DNA of 64,000 nt from Clostridium ljungdahlii (GCF_001636845.1 NZ_LITT01000005.1:56063-120062), one strand, 5' to 3'; positions 45,989 to 56,304 are shown, numbered from the stretch's first letter. Notes: a model not told the origin generated them from the sequence alone. Translations and numbers: made by a program.

Positions 45989-46164
45989 ATTGACACCTCC
46001 TACTAAAATTTCACACTTAATATCCAATTTATTTTTCCTTTTTCACATGTAAATTATTGTCAAAAACTAAAAATACACCTTTAGAATCAATCAACAGTAA
46101 ATGTGGGCTTTTCAACAAGCTACCACCATGAAAATTTTAAGATTTGAAATCTCTGACATCTTTT

Positions 46165-47319
46165 TTAAACAGAGCCTAATATTAAGTTTAGTGCATATAA
46201 AGTGTAGTCAATATCTTTTTTATCGTTAAATGGCCCTAAACTAAATCTTAAAGTTCCTTCAGAAAGAGTTTTTATAGTTTTATGAGCTAAAGGTGCACAA
46301 TGTAATCCTGCTCTAGCCATTATTCCGTAGTCTCTATCCAAAATAAATCCTAATTCGGCATTATTAATTTTAGTTGAATTTATAGAAATAGTAGGAGTTC
46401 TTAAAGATGCATCTTTAGCACCATAGACTTTAATAGAAGGTATATTTAAAAGTCCATCAATAAAATGTTGGCAAAGCTGTTGTTCTTTTTCTTGGATTGA
46501 TAAAATTCCTTCTTTAGTTATATAATTAATTCCTGCAAGTAATCCAGCTATACCAGGTGCGTTTAATGTTCCACTTTCAAATTTATCAGGAAGAAAGTCA
46601 GGTTGAGTTATACTTTTTGATAGGCTTCCTGTACCACCTTCAATAAAAGGTGAAGCTTCTTTATTTAAATCATCGTCAATTAAAAAGCCGCCTGTTCCTT
46701 GAGGACCTAAAAGAGACTTATGTCCTGTAAAAGCTAATGCATTGCAGCCTATTTCAGAAAAATCTACAGGTATAGCACCAGCACTCTGAGCAGAATCTAC
46801 TATAAAATAAATACCTTTTTCCTGACAGATTTTGCCCACTTCTTTTAAAGGTTGAATGCTACCTATTATATTAGAAGCATGAGTTAAAACTACTAGTTTA
46901 GTGTTAAACTTAATAGCTTTTTTAAAATCTTCAATATTGAGAATTCCACTTTCTGGGCATTCAATTATATCTAGATCAATGTGTTTAGTTTCTTTCAGAT
47001 TAGAAAGTGGCCTTAAAATTGAATTATGCTCCATAGATGAAGTAATAATATGCCATCCTTCTTTTATGACACTTTTTAATAATATGTTAAGGGATTCAGT
47101 TATATTTGATGTAAAAATTACATTTTCAAGTTTGTTAAAATTAAAAAGCTTCATTAAAGCTTCTCTACAGCTAAATATAATTCTGTCTCCTTCTAAAACA
47201 TTAGCATATCCACCTCTGCCTGGATTCGCACCTATATTTTTCATGTAATTAAAAACAGAATAGTAAACATCTTCTGGTTTTGGATAACTAGTTGCAGAGT
47301 TATCTAAATAAACTTTCAC
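46165..47319 (-). CDS. cysteine desulfurase/selenocysteine lyase-like enzyme
   Basis: A 384-aa class V aminotransferase-fold PLP enzyme. YLDNSATSYPKPEDVY, the cofactor Asp in FIVDSAQSAGAIP, the PLP Lys in FTGHKSLLGPQGTGG (about 205) and the active Cys in RAGLHCAPLAHK (about 340) are intact. It belongs to the CsdB-like group found beside selD and probably supplies selenide or sulfide from (seleno)cysteine. The start is GTG after GGGAGGTG. It is 177 bp upstream of selD on the same strand and close to a LysR gene. Confidence 0.88.
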   Translation of the reverse strand: MKVYLDNSATSYPKPEDVYYSVFNYMKNIGANPGRGGYANVLEGDRIIFSCREALMKLFNFNKLENVIFTSNITESLNILLKSVIKEGWHIITSSMEHNSILRPLSNLKETKHIDLDIIECPESGILNIEDFKKAIKFNTKLVVLTHASNIIGSIQPLKEVGKICQEKGIYFIVDSAQSAGAIPVDFSEIGCNALAFTGHKSLLGPQGTGGFLIDDDLNKEASPFIEGGTGSLSKSITQPDFLPDKFESGTLNAPGIAGLLAGINYITKEGILSIQEKEQQLCQHFIDGLLNIPSIKVYGAKDASLRTPTISINSTKINNAELGFILDRDYGIMARAGLHCAPLAHKTIKTLSEGTLRFSLGPFNDKKDIDYTLYALNLILGSV

Positions 47320-47414
47320 ATTTACACCTCCCTAATTTGTTTAATGGTCTTATGTATGACAATTACTACATATGAAAGACAACATTACATCTTAACATAT
47401 AATGGCAATATTTA

Positions 47415-48305
47415 TTAGAACTTATAACACCTCTTACATAGGTTAAAAAAAGCATTTGCAGCAGGAGTAAGAGTTCTCTTAGAGCTAACAATTAAATAAA
47501 TATATCTTTTAAGAGAAATATTTTTTATATAACTTTCTTTTATAAATCCTAATGATATATAATCCTTAAATGTATTTTTTGAAACTATGGATACCCCAAG
47601 ACCATTTTTTACAAACTTATAAAGTGCATCCAGATTGTTCACTTCAAAATACACATCTATATTTGAAAGATCTATTCCTTGTTTTTTTAGAATATCTTCA
47701 AAGGCTTTACGAGTTGCAGATCCTCGTTCTCTTAATATAAACTTATATTTAAGTAGAAAGTCTATATCTATGATATAAGGAAAATTAAAATCTGACGGAG
47801 ATATTACAACTAAATCGTCTTCCATAATACTATAAGTCTTAATCTTTTCATCATTAACAAATTTACCTACAAAGCCTATTTCACAATTAAATTTTATAAT
47901 ATCTTTAATTATTTTATCAGAGCTTTCTTCTACAACATCAAATGAAACATCAGGGTATTGCTGGTGAAAATCTTTTATTAAAGAAGGCAATATATTATTA
48001 CAAGGGGCAGTACTTGCTGATACTCTAAGCTTTCCACTAACTGTTCCATTAAACTTTGCAAGATTATAGATAGCTTTATCACGGGAATTTAATATATCTA
48101 TAGCATATTTTAGAAATGACTCCCCTGCAGGTGTTAGAAATACTTCTCTAGATGTTCTATTAAATAATTGTACCTTTAATTCTTTTTCCAAACTAGCTAT
48201 ATGAGCACTTATAGCAGGTTGTGATAAAAAAATTGAGTCCGCAGCCTTAGAAAAGCTTTTAAACTTTGCTACATTAATAAATGCTTCTATTTGATTAAAC
48301 TCCAT
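47415..48305 (-). CDS. LysR-family regulator linked to selenium genes
   Basis: A 296-aa LysR regulator: N-terminal helix-turn-helix FNQIEAFINVAKFKSFSKAA...LFLSQPAISAHIASLEKEL, then a two-lobed effector domain (about 90-290) with KLRVSASTAPCNNILPSL. The gene order LysR, desulfurase, selD matches the regulators annotated as selenium-metabolism-associated LysR in clostridia. It probably controls the downstream desulfurase/sel genes. GGAGG lies 7 nt before the ATG. The effector is not known. Confidence 0.88.
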   Translation of the reverse strand: MEFNQIEAFINVAKFKSFSKAADSIFLSQPAISAHIASLEKELKVQLFNRTSREVFLTPAGESFLKYAIDILNSRDKAIYNLAKFNGTVSGKLRVSASTAPCNNILPSLIKDFHQQYPDVSFDVVEESSDKIIKDIIKFNCEIGFVGKFVNDEKIKTYSIMEDDLVVISPSDFNFPYIIDIDFLLKYKFILRERGSATRKAFEDILKKQGIDLSNIDVYFEVNNLDALYKFVKNGLGVSIVSKNTFKDYISLGFIKESYIKNISLKRYIYLIVSSKRTLTPAANAFFNLCKRCYKF

Positions 48306-48512
48306 TAAAATGTCCTCCTGATTACATGATTATTTATCAATTTTTGTCCTTTTACACAATATAGGATTTTATTGTACACTTCATTAATCCTTGCTGTATA
48401 ATACTTTAAACAAATATTTTCTTAGTCCTTTATTTGATTCTTTAGCTTACTCTGCTTAAAGATTAGCAAATTAGGATTATTTGTCTCAATATTAATCTTT
48501 ACAATTTATTTA

Positions 48513-49103
48513 TTAAAAGGAATACTTAATATCAATAATCCACTCTTTTTTAAGCTTCCATAAGCCTGCTTGTAAACTTTTTTCCTTCATAGCTCCAGAC
48601 TTTATTAGCTGATGATATTTGAATAAATTATCCCAGCTTTTTTTCACTTCTGATTTCAAATTTGGATAAAAAGGCTTGGTAACTATATCTGACTCAATTG
48701 AAATATTAAACTTTGCCAACATATTCTTGTGCATTATTTCATCCTTTTCATCAGCAGCTAAATATTTTAGATTTAAAATCTTATTCCAATCTTCAGCTTT
48801 AAAAAAAATGCCTTCTTCAACAGGCACTTCCAAAGAAAGCAGGTAATTTCCCGGATACCACCCCGCATAATCTATTTTAGTATATGTCCAAAATGGATAT
48901 TCAGCATTTTCAGGTTTTTTTACAATATTCTGTGCTTTACTTATATACCAATTGTATGCCTCCAAAAATATGCTTGAAATCTCCTGATACTTTTTCACAA
49001 TGAATTCTCTTTTTACATAGCATACCTTATGTTCCATTAACACTTTAATAACCTCTGGACTTTGGGAAGTATACAGTATTATCTTATTACTTTTTGAACC
49101 CAT
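48513..49103 (-). CDS. DUF3841 family protein (second of a pair)
   Basis: A 196-aa soluble protein of the DUF3841 type: KIILYTSQSPEVIKVLMEHK, YVKREFIVKKYQ, an aromatic-rich middle (NWYISKAQNIV, PFWTYTKIDYAGWYPG) and the C-terminal YPNLKSEVKKSWDNLFKYH plus LWKLKKEWIIDI. No catalytic motif is apparent and no function is established. ATG 49103 has GGAGG 10 nt upstream and overlaps the preceding paralogue by 25 bp, so the two are translationally coupled. Confidence 0.72.
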   Translation of the reverse strand: MGSKSNKIILYTSQSPEVIKVLMEHKVCYVKREFIVKKYQEISSIFLEAYNWYISKAQNIVKKPENAEYPFWTYTKIDYAGWYPGNYLLSLEVPVEEGIFFKAEDWNKILNLKYLAADEKDEIMHKNMLAKFNISIESDIVTKPFYPNLKSEVKKSWDNLFKYHQLIKSGAMKEKSLQAGLWKLKKEWIIDIKYSF

Positions 49104-49639
49104 TCCTTTTTCACCTCCCAAATTGTACCCTGCTTTAAATTTGACAATGAATAGGAATCGTCAAATAATCTGTTCCAACTTTTAATTATTTCACTTTTAA
49201 GATGAGGATAAAAACCGCTCATATATGCATTTGAATAATTTGATATTCCATAATTATTAAGTTTTTTATCGTATTCTTCTTCATCTTCCTTACTTAATGG
49301 AACATACCATAAATTAACTACTCTATCCCATTTTTCTGAATCCATTACAATAACCAAGTCCTTATCTACTAAAAGCTCTAATATAACGGTGCCAGGAGTC
49401 CGTTGAAGCATAAAATCAGGAGTTATTGAAACCCATACAGGATATTTTACGTCGTCAGGTATTGGGACTATTTCACTTGCTTTCATAGTGTACCAAGAAT
49501 ACACTTCAAAATAATATTTTGCACAGTTTTCCAGTTTGTTTTCTATATATTCTCTTTTTACAATATATCTTTGTTCATCTTCTAAAATATCAAGAATACT
49601 CTTATCCTGCCTAGTCCATATTTTTATTTTTTCTTTCAT
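49079..49639 (-). CDS. DUF3841 family protein (first of a pair)
   Basis: A 186-aa paralogue of the next gene with the family opening IKIWTRQDKSILDILEDEQRYI, then YVEVYSWYTMKASEIV-like and PVWVSITPDFMLQRTPGTVI, and the C-terminal YPHLKSEIIKSWNRLFDDS and IWEVKKEWVQKV. ATG 49639 follows AAGGTG by 7 nt. The repeated W, Y and basic residues suggest a nucleic-acid or small-ligand fold, but nothing is proven. The pair sits between the sel and grd clusters. Confidence 0.72.
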   Translation of the reverse strand: MKEKIKIWTRQDKSILDILEDEQRYIVKREYIENKLENCAKYYFEVYSWYTMKASEIVPIPDDVKYPVWVSITPDFMLQRTPGTVILELLVDKDLVIVMDSEKWDRVVNLWYVPLSKEDEEEYDKKLNNYGISNYSNAYMSGFYPHLKSEIIKSWNRLFDDSYSLSNLKQGTIWEVKKEWVQKVIR

Positions 49640-49824
49640 AAAAATCACCTTATTCCTAATTTATATTAGGAGATTTTCTATAAGCTTCCTAGCCCTTCTT
49701 ACTGAACCTATGACAACATAGATTGTCCCAATATATAGATAATCTCACCAGACACTTAACTTATGTATAGGGATATATTAACATTCTAGAAGAAATATTT
49801 AAATACCTTTGGCATAAGTTTCAA

Positions 49825-49908
49825 CTCAGTATTTTATAAAGTCTTAGTATATTTTATATGTTTCAAGTATAAGTTTATCAATACTTCTTAGACTTTTAAA
49901 ATACTGAG
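49825..49908. repeat. long inverted repeat downstream of the grd operon
   Basis: CTCAGTATTTTATAAAGTCTTAG (positions 49825-49847) and its near-complement CTTAGACTTTTAAAATACTGAG (49887-49908) form a stem of about 22 bp with two irregularities and a 39-nt loop, 52 bp after the grdD stop. It lacks a clear T-run, so mRNA 3'-end protection is as likely as termination. Confidence 0.6.
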
Positions 49909-49959
49909 CTTTAGACTTATGAAAAGTATTTATTCTATCCACTGTGTTTGTGTATAATA

Positions 49960-51114
49960 CTATTTAAATCCATTTTTTATAAGTACATTAACAGCGTTTT
50001 CGCTTTCATCTTCACTTACCAAAACTATTGGGCCAGTGCAGCCCATTCCACTTTCTGAATATATATTTTCCTTCCAAAGTGACTTACACGCATTTTCAAG
50101 CTCAAGAATGTCAATTCCAGGAATTCCATATGTTACTACCTTTTTAGGTGGTATCTTAACTTCTTCTTCTGCAGACGCTGGCTTATCTTTTTGAAGTATT
50201 TTTTCTGTTATTTCTTTTAATCCTGAAGCACAGGCACTTTTATATTCATCTTTAGCAATCTGTATTAAATTATTCCTTACAGAAATAGCACAATATTCTA
50301 AAGCTTCACAAATTAATGGAGCTCCAGATGCTCTTGATACTATATTAATTACCTTATCATAGCCTTCTCCTACACCTGGACCATATCCATATCCAGTAGT
50401 TTCATAGTTTCCACCTGTTGTAAATGATGCAAATATCTTTACAAGCAAGTTACCTGTTAAGGAATCACAAACCATAACATCAGGTGTTCCAGCCAGCAGA
50501 TCATTTCCTCTCATGACTGAACCCCCATCAGCTCTTAAGGATTCACTAAAAGTAAACTTATATCCTCTGCTTTGCAGTTCTTTAAGTGCTCTCTCAACAC
50601 CTCTAGCTCCATCTACATTTAATATACCAACCTTAGGATCCTCAATACCACAGGCTTTTGCAACAGATATTCCATTTATAGTATTTTTAATCATTCCCTC
50701 TACTCTATGGGTAGATGTTGTTCCTGTAGTTGTGGCAATTATCATTTCTTTTCCTAGCCCTGGAGTACTAACTTTTCCAACTGTTGAAACCCCTATAGGA
50801 AAGTCAAAATGCTGAGTAACACATCCATCTATTACTTTATTATCTAATAATTCTACCATTTTTTTGTGACCTTCTTCAGCATCGGCAACTTCAACTATCT
50901 CAAAATCTCCCTCAACTTTAGGTCCTATTAAAACTATATCAAAATCACCATATTTGCTCTTGGCAAGTGTTACAGCTTTAATCATCTCGTCCACACCATG
51001 TTCCGAACCAAATGTGGTCAATCCAATTTTAACTCTTTTTTTGAAGCTTCCACTTATTATTCCATCAGCTATTTCATTAAATACTTCTGAAATTACTTTT
51101 TTAGTTTGATCCAC
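49960..51114 (-). CDS. grdD: glycine/betaine reductase component C, alpha subunit
   Basis: A 384-aa PlsX-like acyl-phosphate-forming subunit of protein C, which with GrdC turns the acetyl thioester on GrdA into acetyl phosphate. KIGLTTFGSEHGVDEMIKA, VDGARGVERALKELQ and the phosphate-binding GNYETTGYGYGPGVGEGYD are seen, with a conserved Cys in GMGCTGPIVLVS near the C-terminus. The start is GTG after GGAGGG. It is the last gene of the grd operon. Confidence 0.94.
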   Translation of the reverse strand: MDQTKKVISEVFNEIADGIISGSFKKRVKIGLTTFGSEHGVDEMIKAVTLAKSKYGDFDIVLIGPKVEGDFEIVEVADAEEGHKKMVELLDNKVIDGCVTQHFDFPIGVSTVGKVSTPGLGKEMIIATTTGTTSTHRVEGMIKNTINGISVAKACGIEDPKVGILNVDGARGVERALKELQSRGYKFTFSESLRADGGSVMRGNDLLAGTPDVMVCDSLTGNLLVKIFASFTTGGNYETTGYGYGPGVGEGYDKVINIVSRASGAPLICEALEYCAISVRNNLIQIAKDEYKSACASGLKEITEKILQKDKPASAEEEVKIPPKKVVTYGIPGIDILELENACKSLWKENIYSESGMGCTGPIVLVSEDESENAVNVLIKNGFK

Positions 51115-51198
51115 GTTGTTCCCTCCTTTTTACTAGTATCTATTTCCTAATCTCTAATATTTAAAGATCTTCTGCCCTATGGCAAAAATGGATACTTA

Positions 51199-52734
51199 TC
51201 ATTCTGCCATCATTTGAGCAGCAAATTCCTTAAGTTCTTCAGCTATCATGTTCTTAACTTCTTCTTTTGAAACTGCATTAGTATCATCTACAATACCAGA
51301 ATTCTTTTCTACTAATATTGATATTCCATCAAACAAGTTAGTCATTCTTCCTAAAAATAAACTTCCTTTTCCTATCAACATAAAGTTATTTAAACTTCCT
51401 GACATTATATGCTCAATACCATGACCAATTATAGGAACACCTGATGGTATATGTCCTTGTGTTGGTGCATATCCTGGATATCCATGTTCTTTTACGAAAT
51501 TTGGTAGTTCTTTTCTATCTAGCTGACCATTTTTTACTGCAAGAGCTCCTATCATCTTGTAATTTTGAGTTGGAACATCTCCTGCTCCTGCAGGTTCAGT
51601 TAAGTCTGGAGTCTGCAGTTCTGGTGCAAATTTATCAACATCAGTAATCTTTAATCCATTTTCAGTTAATGGATCTAAAACTAATGCTTCCAATACTGCC
51701 TGTGGTGCAGCACCATGAGATATACTATGCCTTCCAATAACATCTGTTCTTATCACAGGACTTACACCATCATTTTCTGATATCAGTACTGCAAAACCTC
51801 CCAGACAATCTTCTAAAACTGGTAATCCCTTTTTAACATGATCTCTACCATTCATTCCAAGCTTAGCAGTGGAACCACCGGCAAACACAATGACATTCTT
51901 ATAAACTCCTGCTTTAACTAATGCAGCTGCATTAACTATTGAATGTGAAGGTCCAGCACAAAAACCTCTCATGTCTATACCAGTAGCACCTTTGATTCCT
52001 GCAATTTCACCACAAGCTTTGGCTATATTTCCACCGCCTCTCTGATTCATGTCTCCAATAGCTTCTTCTGAACATTCAATCATATATTCTACTTCATTTA
52101 CATCTATTCCTGAATTTTCAACCAAATGCATTAGAGCAAGAACTCCTGATGCTTTAACTGATAAATTTTCAACCATTATATGTGAAGCTAAATTTTTATC
52201 AAATTCATGTGCCCTTTTTACGCATCCTACAAGTTTATCATTTAAATATAAACCTTCAGCTACATGATCTTCTACCAATTTCTCTATATCAGCTAGACAA
52301 ACACCTTCCTTTAATTCATCTGCTTTCTTACTTAAAATCGGACGTGCCTTAAACTTTTCTCTAACTGTTTCAGTAAAGTCCTTTTCTAATAGGACAAGAT
52401 CAAATACGTCACTTACCTTAATCAGTCCATAGAATTCATCTTCAGGCATTATTTCTCCAAACTTACCAAACCTTGATGCACCATCAATTTTTTCATCATA
52501 CCAAGGTCTTTTTCTTTCACTTAATTCTTCTGGAGTCATGTTTCCTATATAAGTTTGATTTGGTGCATAACCAACTACATCCTCAAATGATCTTAAGTGA
52601 TTCGGCATTTCTTTTAAATACTCTGACTCTGGATTCGTTTCTCTTTCTAATGTTTGAGTAGTACCATTATGTATTGTCATATCCGGTGCATTTACTAATA
52701 CATAGGCAGCATTTTTGATTACTGGAAAACTCAT
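51199..52734 (-). CDS. grdC: glycine/betaine reductase component C, beta subunit
   Basis: A 511-aa thiolase/KAS-like subunit. The active Cys is expected in GFCAGPSHSIVNAAALVK, and NQRGGGNIAKACGE, RHSISHGAAPQAV and GYAPTQGHIPSGVPIIGHG are family hallmarks. It receives the acetyl group from the carboxymethyl-selenoether of GrdA as a thioester and, with GrdD, releases acetyl phosphate. AAGGAGG precedes the ATG. It lies between grdA and grdD in the order grdA-grdC-grdD. Confidence 0.95.
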   Translation of the reverse strand: MSFPVIKNAAYVLVNAPDMTIHNGTTQTLERETNPESEYLKEMPNHLRSFEDVVGYAPNQTYIGNMTPEELSERKRPWYDEKIDGASRFGKFGEIMPEDEFYGLIKVSDVFDLVLLEKDFTETVREKFKARPILSKKADELKEGVCLADIEKLVEDHVAEGLYLNDKLVGCVKRAHEFDKNLASHIMVENLSVKASGVLALMHLVENSGIDVNEVEYMIECSEEAIGDMNQRGGGNIAKACGEIAGIKGATGIDMRGFCAGPSHSIVNAAALVKAGVYKNVIVFAGGSTAKLGMNGRDHVKKGLPVLEDCLGGFAVLISENDGVSPVIRTDVIGRHSISHGAAPQAVLEALVLDPLTENGLKITDVDKFAPELQTPDLTEPAGAGDVPTQNYKMIGALAVKNGQLDRKELPNFVKEHGYPGYAPTQGHIPSGVPIIGHGIEHIMSGSLNNFMLIGKGSLFLGRMTNLFDGISILVEKNSGIVDDTNAVSKEEVKNMIAEELKEFAAQMMAE

Positions 52735-52826
52735 TAAAAACCCTCCTTAATAATTTCAATTAATATATGCTGGAAAATAGCATACATTTCTGCATGCCAT
52801 TTTCTAGTTATTAAATGTTATATGGA

Positions 52827-53303
52827 CTATTTATTATATTTTGAATAACTATCTCTAACAGTTTTTACTTCGCTAATAATTTCATCTACATCAAGAACCA
52901 TTTCCATCATTCCACATTGTTGATCATAAACAGCTGGATCGAATTCTGCTTTAACTTCAGGTTCTACTGCATGATATACACCAAGTCCTAATGCTATTCC
53001 AGCAAGAGGTCCTGCAAATGTTGGATCTCCAGCACATACTGTTTCTGCTGAAAGTCCTGATGCTTCTGCTTCTGCTCCTCCTAAAATTACAATTACATTT
53101 TCTGCGCCATATTTTTCAGTTAAATCTTTTACTCTTTGTTGGATCTCCAGATCCATAGCTCCAGCGGCTGTTCAAACAAAACATTCTGTTGAAACAAATA
53201 TTGTTTCTGCTTTAGCACTTTTAACACATTCTTCTATAGCTGGACCTGGAATTCCATCTCTATCTCCTATTGCAATTACTTTTTTTCCTTCTAATAAACT
53301 CAT
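52827..53303 (-). CDS. grdA: selenoprotein A of the glycine/betaine reductase
   Basis: A 158-aa selenoprotein carrying the carboxymethyl group during reduction. The frame is split by TGA at 53174-53172. Reading it as Sec44 gives STECFVUTAAGAMD, the CxxU redox motif of GrdA. The protein begins [19 protein letters not shown] at ATG 53303 (GGGAGG upstream) and continues with [20 protein letters not shown] and [14 protein letters not shown] to 52827. A naive caller keeps only the 109-aa tail. A hairpin follows the TGA. It sits between trxA and grdC. Confidence 0.97.
53141..53154 (-). promoter_or_regulatory. SECIS-like hairpin in grdA
   Basis: GGATC-TGGA-GATCC, starting 17 nt after the Sec TGA, a 5-bp stem with GG in a 4-nt loop. 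Distance and loop agree with bacterial SECIS elements. Confidence 0.7.
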
Positions 53304-53324
53304 ATCTTTTCCTCCCTAATTATG

Positions 53325-53648
53325 CTAAATATTTATATTTTTTTTGATCATTGCCTCAATATTTTCTTTAGTAGCATCGTCCTTTACAACTTCTTCAATC
53401 TTTTCTCCATCTTTATAGAGAACAATTGTTGGAAGACCAAGTACTCTCTGAGAAATAGCCAATCTTCTAGCTTTTGTAGTATTCAGTTTACAAAACTTCA
53501 CCTGATTACCATACTGCTTTGATAGCTCCTCTACATCAGGCATTAATGCCTTACAAGGTACACAACCGTCTCCAAAATAATCTACAAGTACATAACCCTT
53601 AGTTTCCAAGACTTCATCCTTAAATGTATTTTTATCCAAAATTACCAT
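53325..53648 (-). CDS. trxA: thioredoxin of the grd operon
   Basis: A 107-aa thioredoxin with the active site GCVPCKAL in place of WCGPC. The Val between the cysteines is characteristic of thioredoxins encoded in clostridial glycine-reductase operons. Conserved [31 protein letters not shown] includes the cis-Pro. It hands electrons from TrxB to GrdA to re-reduce its Se-S bond. GGAGGAG precedes the ATG, and the gene lies 14 bp from trxB. Confidence 0.95.
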   Translation of the reverse strand: MVILDKNTFKDEVLETKGYVLVDYFGDGCVPCKALMPDVEELSKQYGNQVKFCKLNTTKARRLAISQRVLGLPTIVLYKDGEKIEEVVKDDATKENIEAMIKKNINI

Positions 53649-53662
53649 TTTAACTCCTCCTT

Positions 53663-54610
53663 CTACTCTTCAAAATTATTTTCTATATATTTTCCAGCTT
53701 GCACAGCTGCTATTGCTCCATCTGCTGCAGCTGTAACTACCTGTCTCAATGGCTTTTCCCTAATATCTCCTGCTGCGAATACTCCAGAAATATTAGTTTC
53801 CATTTTATCATTTGTTATAATATAACCTGCCTTATTCATTGTAATTTTATCTTTAAATAGACCATTTATAGGTAAATAACCTACAAAGACAAATACTCCA
53901 AATGTTCCATCCTCTTCATCAGCGAAATATTCATTTATTTCTCCAGTTTTTGTATCTTTAAATACAGCAGATTCAAGCAGCCCATCACCTTTTAATTCTG
54001 TTATTACTTTATTCCACATTATTTCAACTTTAGGGTTTTTAAAGGCCTTTTCCTGTATGGATTTTGCTGCTCTAAGTTCATCTCTTCTATGAACTATAGT
54101 AACCTTTCTAGCAAACTTCGTCAGATAAAGAGCTTCTTCAATAGCTGCATCACCTCCTCCTACTACAAAAACTTCCAGACCTTCAAAAAATTCTGCATCA
54201 CAGGTTGCACAGTAAGACACGCCTTTACCAATTAACTGATTTTCTCCAGGACAACCAATATGCCTTGGAGTAGCTCCAGTTGCAATGATTACAGCTTTAG
54301 CCTGATATTCTTCTTTAATGCCTTTGAGCCTTTTTATTTTCCCAGTAAAATCTACTTCTTTTATTTCATCTTTTTTTCTTTCTGCTCCAAAGCTCTCAAC
54401 CTGCTCTTCCATCCTAGCAATTAAGCTGGGACCTGTAGCCTCTTTTATTGACCCTGGATAGTTAGCGACTTCATCTGTAATTACAATCTGTCCACCTGCC
54501 TTGCTTCTTTCTAGTAGCAAAGTTTTCATCTTAGCCCTTGCTGAATATAAGGCTGCAGAAAGTCCGGCAGGACCAGAACCTATTATAATAACATCATAAA
54601 TATTATTCAT
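53663..54610 (-). CDS. trxB: thioredoxin reductase
   Basis: A 315-aa flavoprotein: FAD-binding [18 protein letters not shown], the redox disulfide [18 protein letters not shown] site [15 protein letters not shown] with HRRDELRA, and [27 protein letters not shown] at the C-terminus. It reduces the adjacent unusual thioredoxin with NADPH, or possibly NADH. AAAGGTG precedes the ATG. Its place inside the grd operon marks it as a dedicated electron supplier. Confidence 0.95.
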   Translation of the reverse strand: MNNIYDVIIIGSGPAGLSAALYSARAKMKTLLLERSKAGGQIVITDEVANYPGSIKEATGPSLIARMEEQVESFGAERKKDEIKEVDFTGKIKRLKGIKEEYQAKAVIIATGATPRHIGCPGENQLIGKGVSYCATCDAEFFEGLEVFVVGGGDAAIEEALYLTKFARKVTIVHRRDELRAAKSIQEKAFKNPKVEIMWNKVITELKGDGLLESAVFKDTKTGEINEYFADEEDGTFGVFVFVGYLPINGLFKDKITMNKAGYIITNDKMETNISGVFAAGDIREKPLRQVVTAAADGAIAAVQAGKYIENNFEE

Positions 54611-54704
54611 ATTGCACCTTCTTTCTTAATGTTCAATAATATTTACTTACTACTTATATAAATTTACTTTTAGTTGACCATTTTTATATACTACTATTTA
54701 TTCT

Positions 54705-56195
54705 TTAAACTTTCTCTTCACGAAGAGCCTTGTATATGCTGTAGCACATGACAAGCATAATCAGCATAAACGGAAAAGCAGCAGCAATAGAAGCCGTCTG
54801 AAGTGTCTTTATCGCAGCAGTGCCTCCTACTAAAACAAGCATTATTGTGACAGCTCCTTGGGCAATTCCCCAAAAACCACACAGTTTTTTACTTGGATTT
54901 AGGTCTCCTCCAGATGTAAACATGCTCAGTACATAGGTAGCTGAATTAGCAGCTCCCGCAAAGGAAGCAATGATCAGTATAATCGCAAGCGGCGCAGTGA
55001 TAACATAAAGTGGTAGATGCTGCAGCGTTGCAAATAAAGATGTGGAAATATCGGCTTTAACAGCTGCCTGAATTGCACCATGTGACAATGCATCTAGATT
55101 AAATGCCGCTCCACCATAGATTGCAATCCATATAAGACAGAAACCTGCAGGCAGGAAGACTGACGCTAGTATAAATTCACGAATAGTACGACCTCTGGAA
55201 ACACGTGCTATAAACTGACCTACAAACGCTGCCCATGCAATATACCAAGCTCTGTAGAATACCGGCCAGGCTTTAGTCCATTCAATATTACCCATCCACA
55301 AACTCTGTCCCATAAAGTTTTGAATATAATCACCAAACGTATGAGTGAAAGTATTTAGTATAAATACCATTCCGCCAAACAGAAAGATAAATACCATAAA
55401 TCCAATTGAAAGCCATACCTTCACATCAGCAACAGCCTGCATTGCCTTATGTAGTCCAGATACAGTGGCCATTGTAAATATAACTGTCATGATTGCGATA
55501 ATAATAGCAGTAATACCAGGCGTCGCTTTAATTCCCCACATATATTGTATCCCTGTGGCAATCTGGCCAGCTCCTAGTCCCAAGCTGGTTGCTACTCCAA
55601 ATATCGTAGCAAATACCGCTATTATATCAATTGTTTTACCGATAGGTCCATGAATACGATCACCAAGTATTGGATAAAAAGCCGAGCTGATTAAGCATGG
55701 AAGACCTTTTCGATACTGGAAATATGCCAGAGCTAAACCGCAAACCGCATAAATAATCCATACATGAAAGCCAAAATCATTAAATGTAATTCGCATAGCA
55801 TCATGCATAGCTTGCGGAGTTCCCGGTTGTCCCACAGGCGGTAACATATAATGAGTCATTGGTTCAGCAATAGCCCAAAAAACCATTCCTATGCCCATTC
55901 CCCCTCCAAATAGCATAGTAAACCACTGGAAAGTTGTAAATTCTGGTTTTTCATCATCCAACCCAAGCTTGATATTACCATAGCGACTGAGAGCAATAAC
56001 AAATATAACTATTGTAAAGATAAATACCGACATAAGATACAGCCAACCAAAATTCGTAGTTAAAAATGATAACACACCATTGGCTGCCTTAGCCATTTGA
56101 GAAGGCAGGATTATACTAAATGCTACAAATACCAGAGCTATACCTGCAGAAACATACAGAACAGAACGATCTTTTGACTTTTGTTCATCTGACAT
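54705..56195 (-). CDS. BCCT-family transporter (predicted betaine uptake)
   Basis: A 496-aa transporter with 12 helices. The Trp-rich signature of helix 8 appears as VFYRAWYIAWAAFVGQFIARVSRGRTIREF, and GMGIGMVFWAIAEPMTHY carries the glycine-rich helix 3 motif. BCCT carriers move betaine, choline or carnitine with Na+ or H+. Its place between grdH and trxB points to betaine as substrate. Base composition is visibly higher in G+C than the flanking grd genes, so it may have been inserted later. GGGAGG precedes the ATG. Confidence 0.92.
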   Translation of the reverse strand: MSDEQKSKDRSVLYVSAGIALVFVAFSIILPSQMAKAANGVLSFLTTNFGWLYLMSVFIFTIVIFVIALSRYGNIKLGLDDEKPEFTTFQWFTMLFGGGMGIGMVFWAIAEPMTHYMLPPVGQPGTPQAMHDAMRITFNDFGFHVWIIYAVCGLALAYFQYRKGLPCLISSAFYPILGDRIHGPIGKTIDIIAVFATIFGVATSLGLGAGQIATGIQYMWGIKATPGITAIIIAIMTVIFTMATVSGLHKAMQAVADVKVWLSIGFMVFIFLFGGMVFILNTFTHTFGDYIQNFMGQSLWMGNIEWTKAWPVFYRAWYIAWAAFVGQFIARVSRGRTIREFILASVFLPAGFCLIWIAIYGGAAFNLDALSHGAIQAAVKADISTSLFATLQHLPLYVITAPLAIILIIASFAGAANSATYVLSMFTSGGDLNPSKKLCGFWGIAQGAVTIMLVLVGGTAAIKTLQTASIAAAFPFMLIMLVMCYSIYKALREEKV

Positions 56196-56304
56196 AATTA
56201 ATTTTCCTCCCTCACAAAATCAATCTAAATAGGTCTCATTCATTTTAACAAGACCTATTTAGTTACATGAAACTCCTTCTCCTTTCGTGGAGTGAGTAGG
56301 TGAT

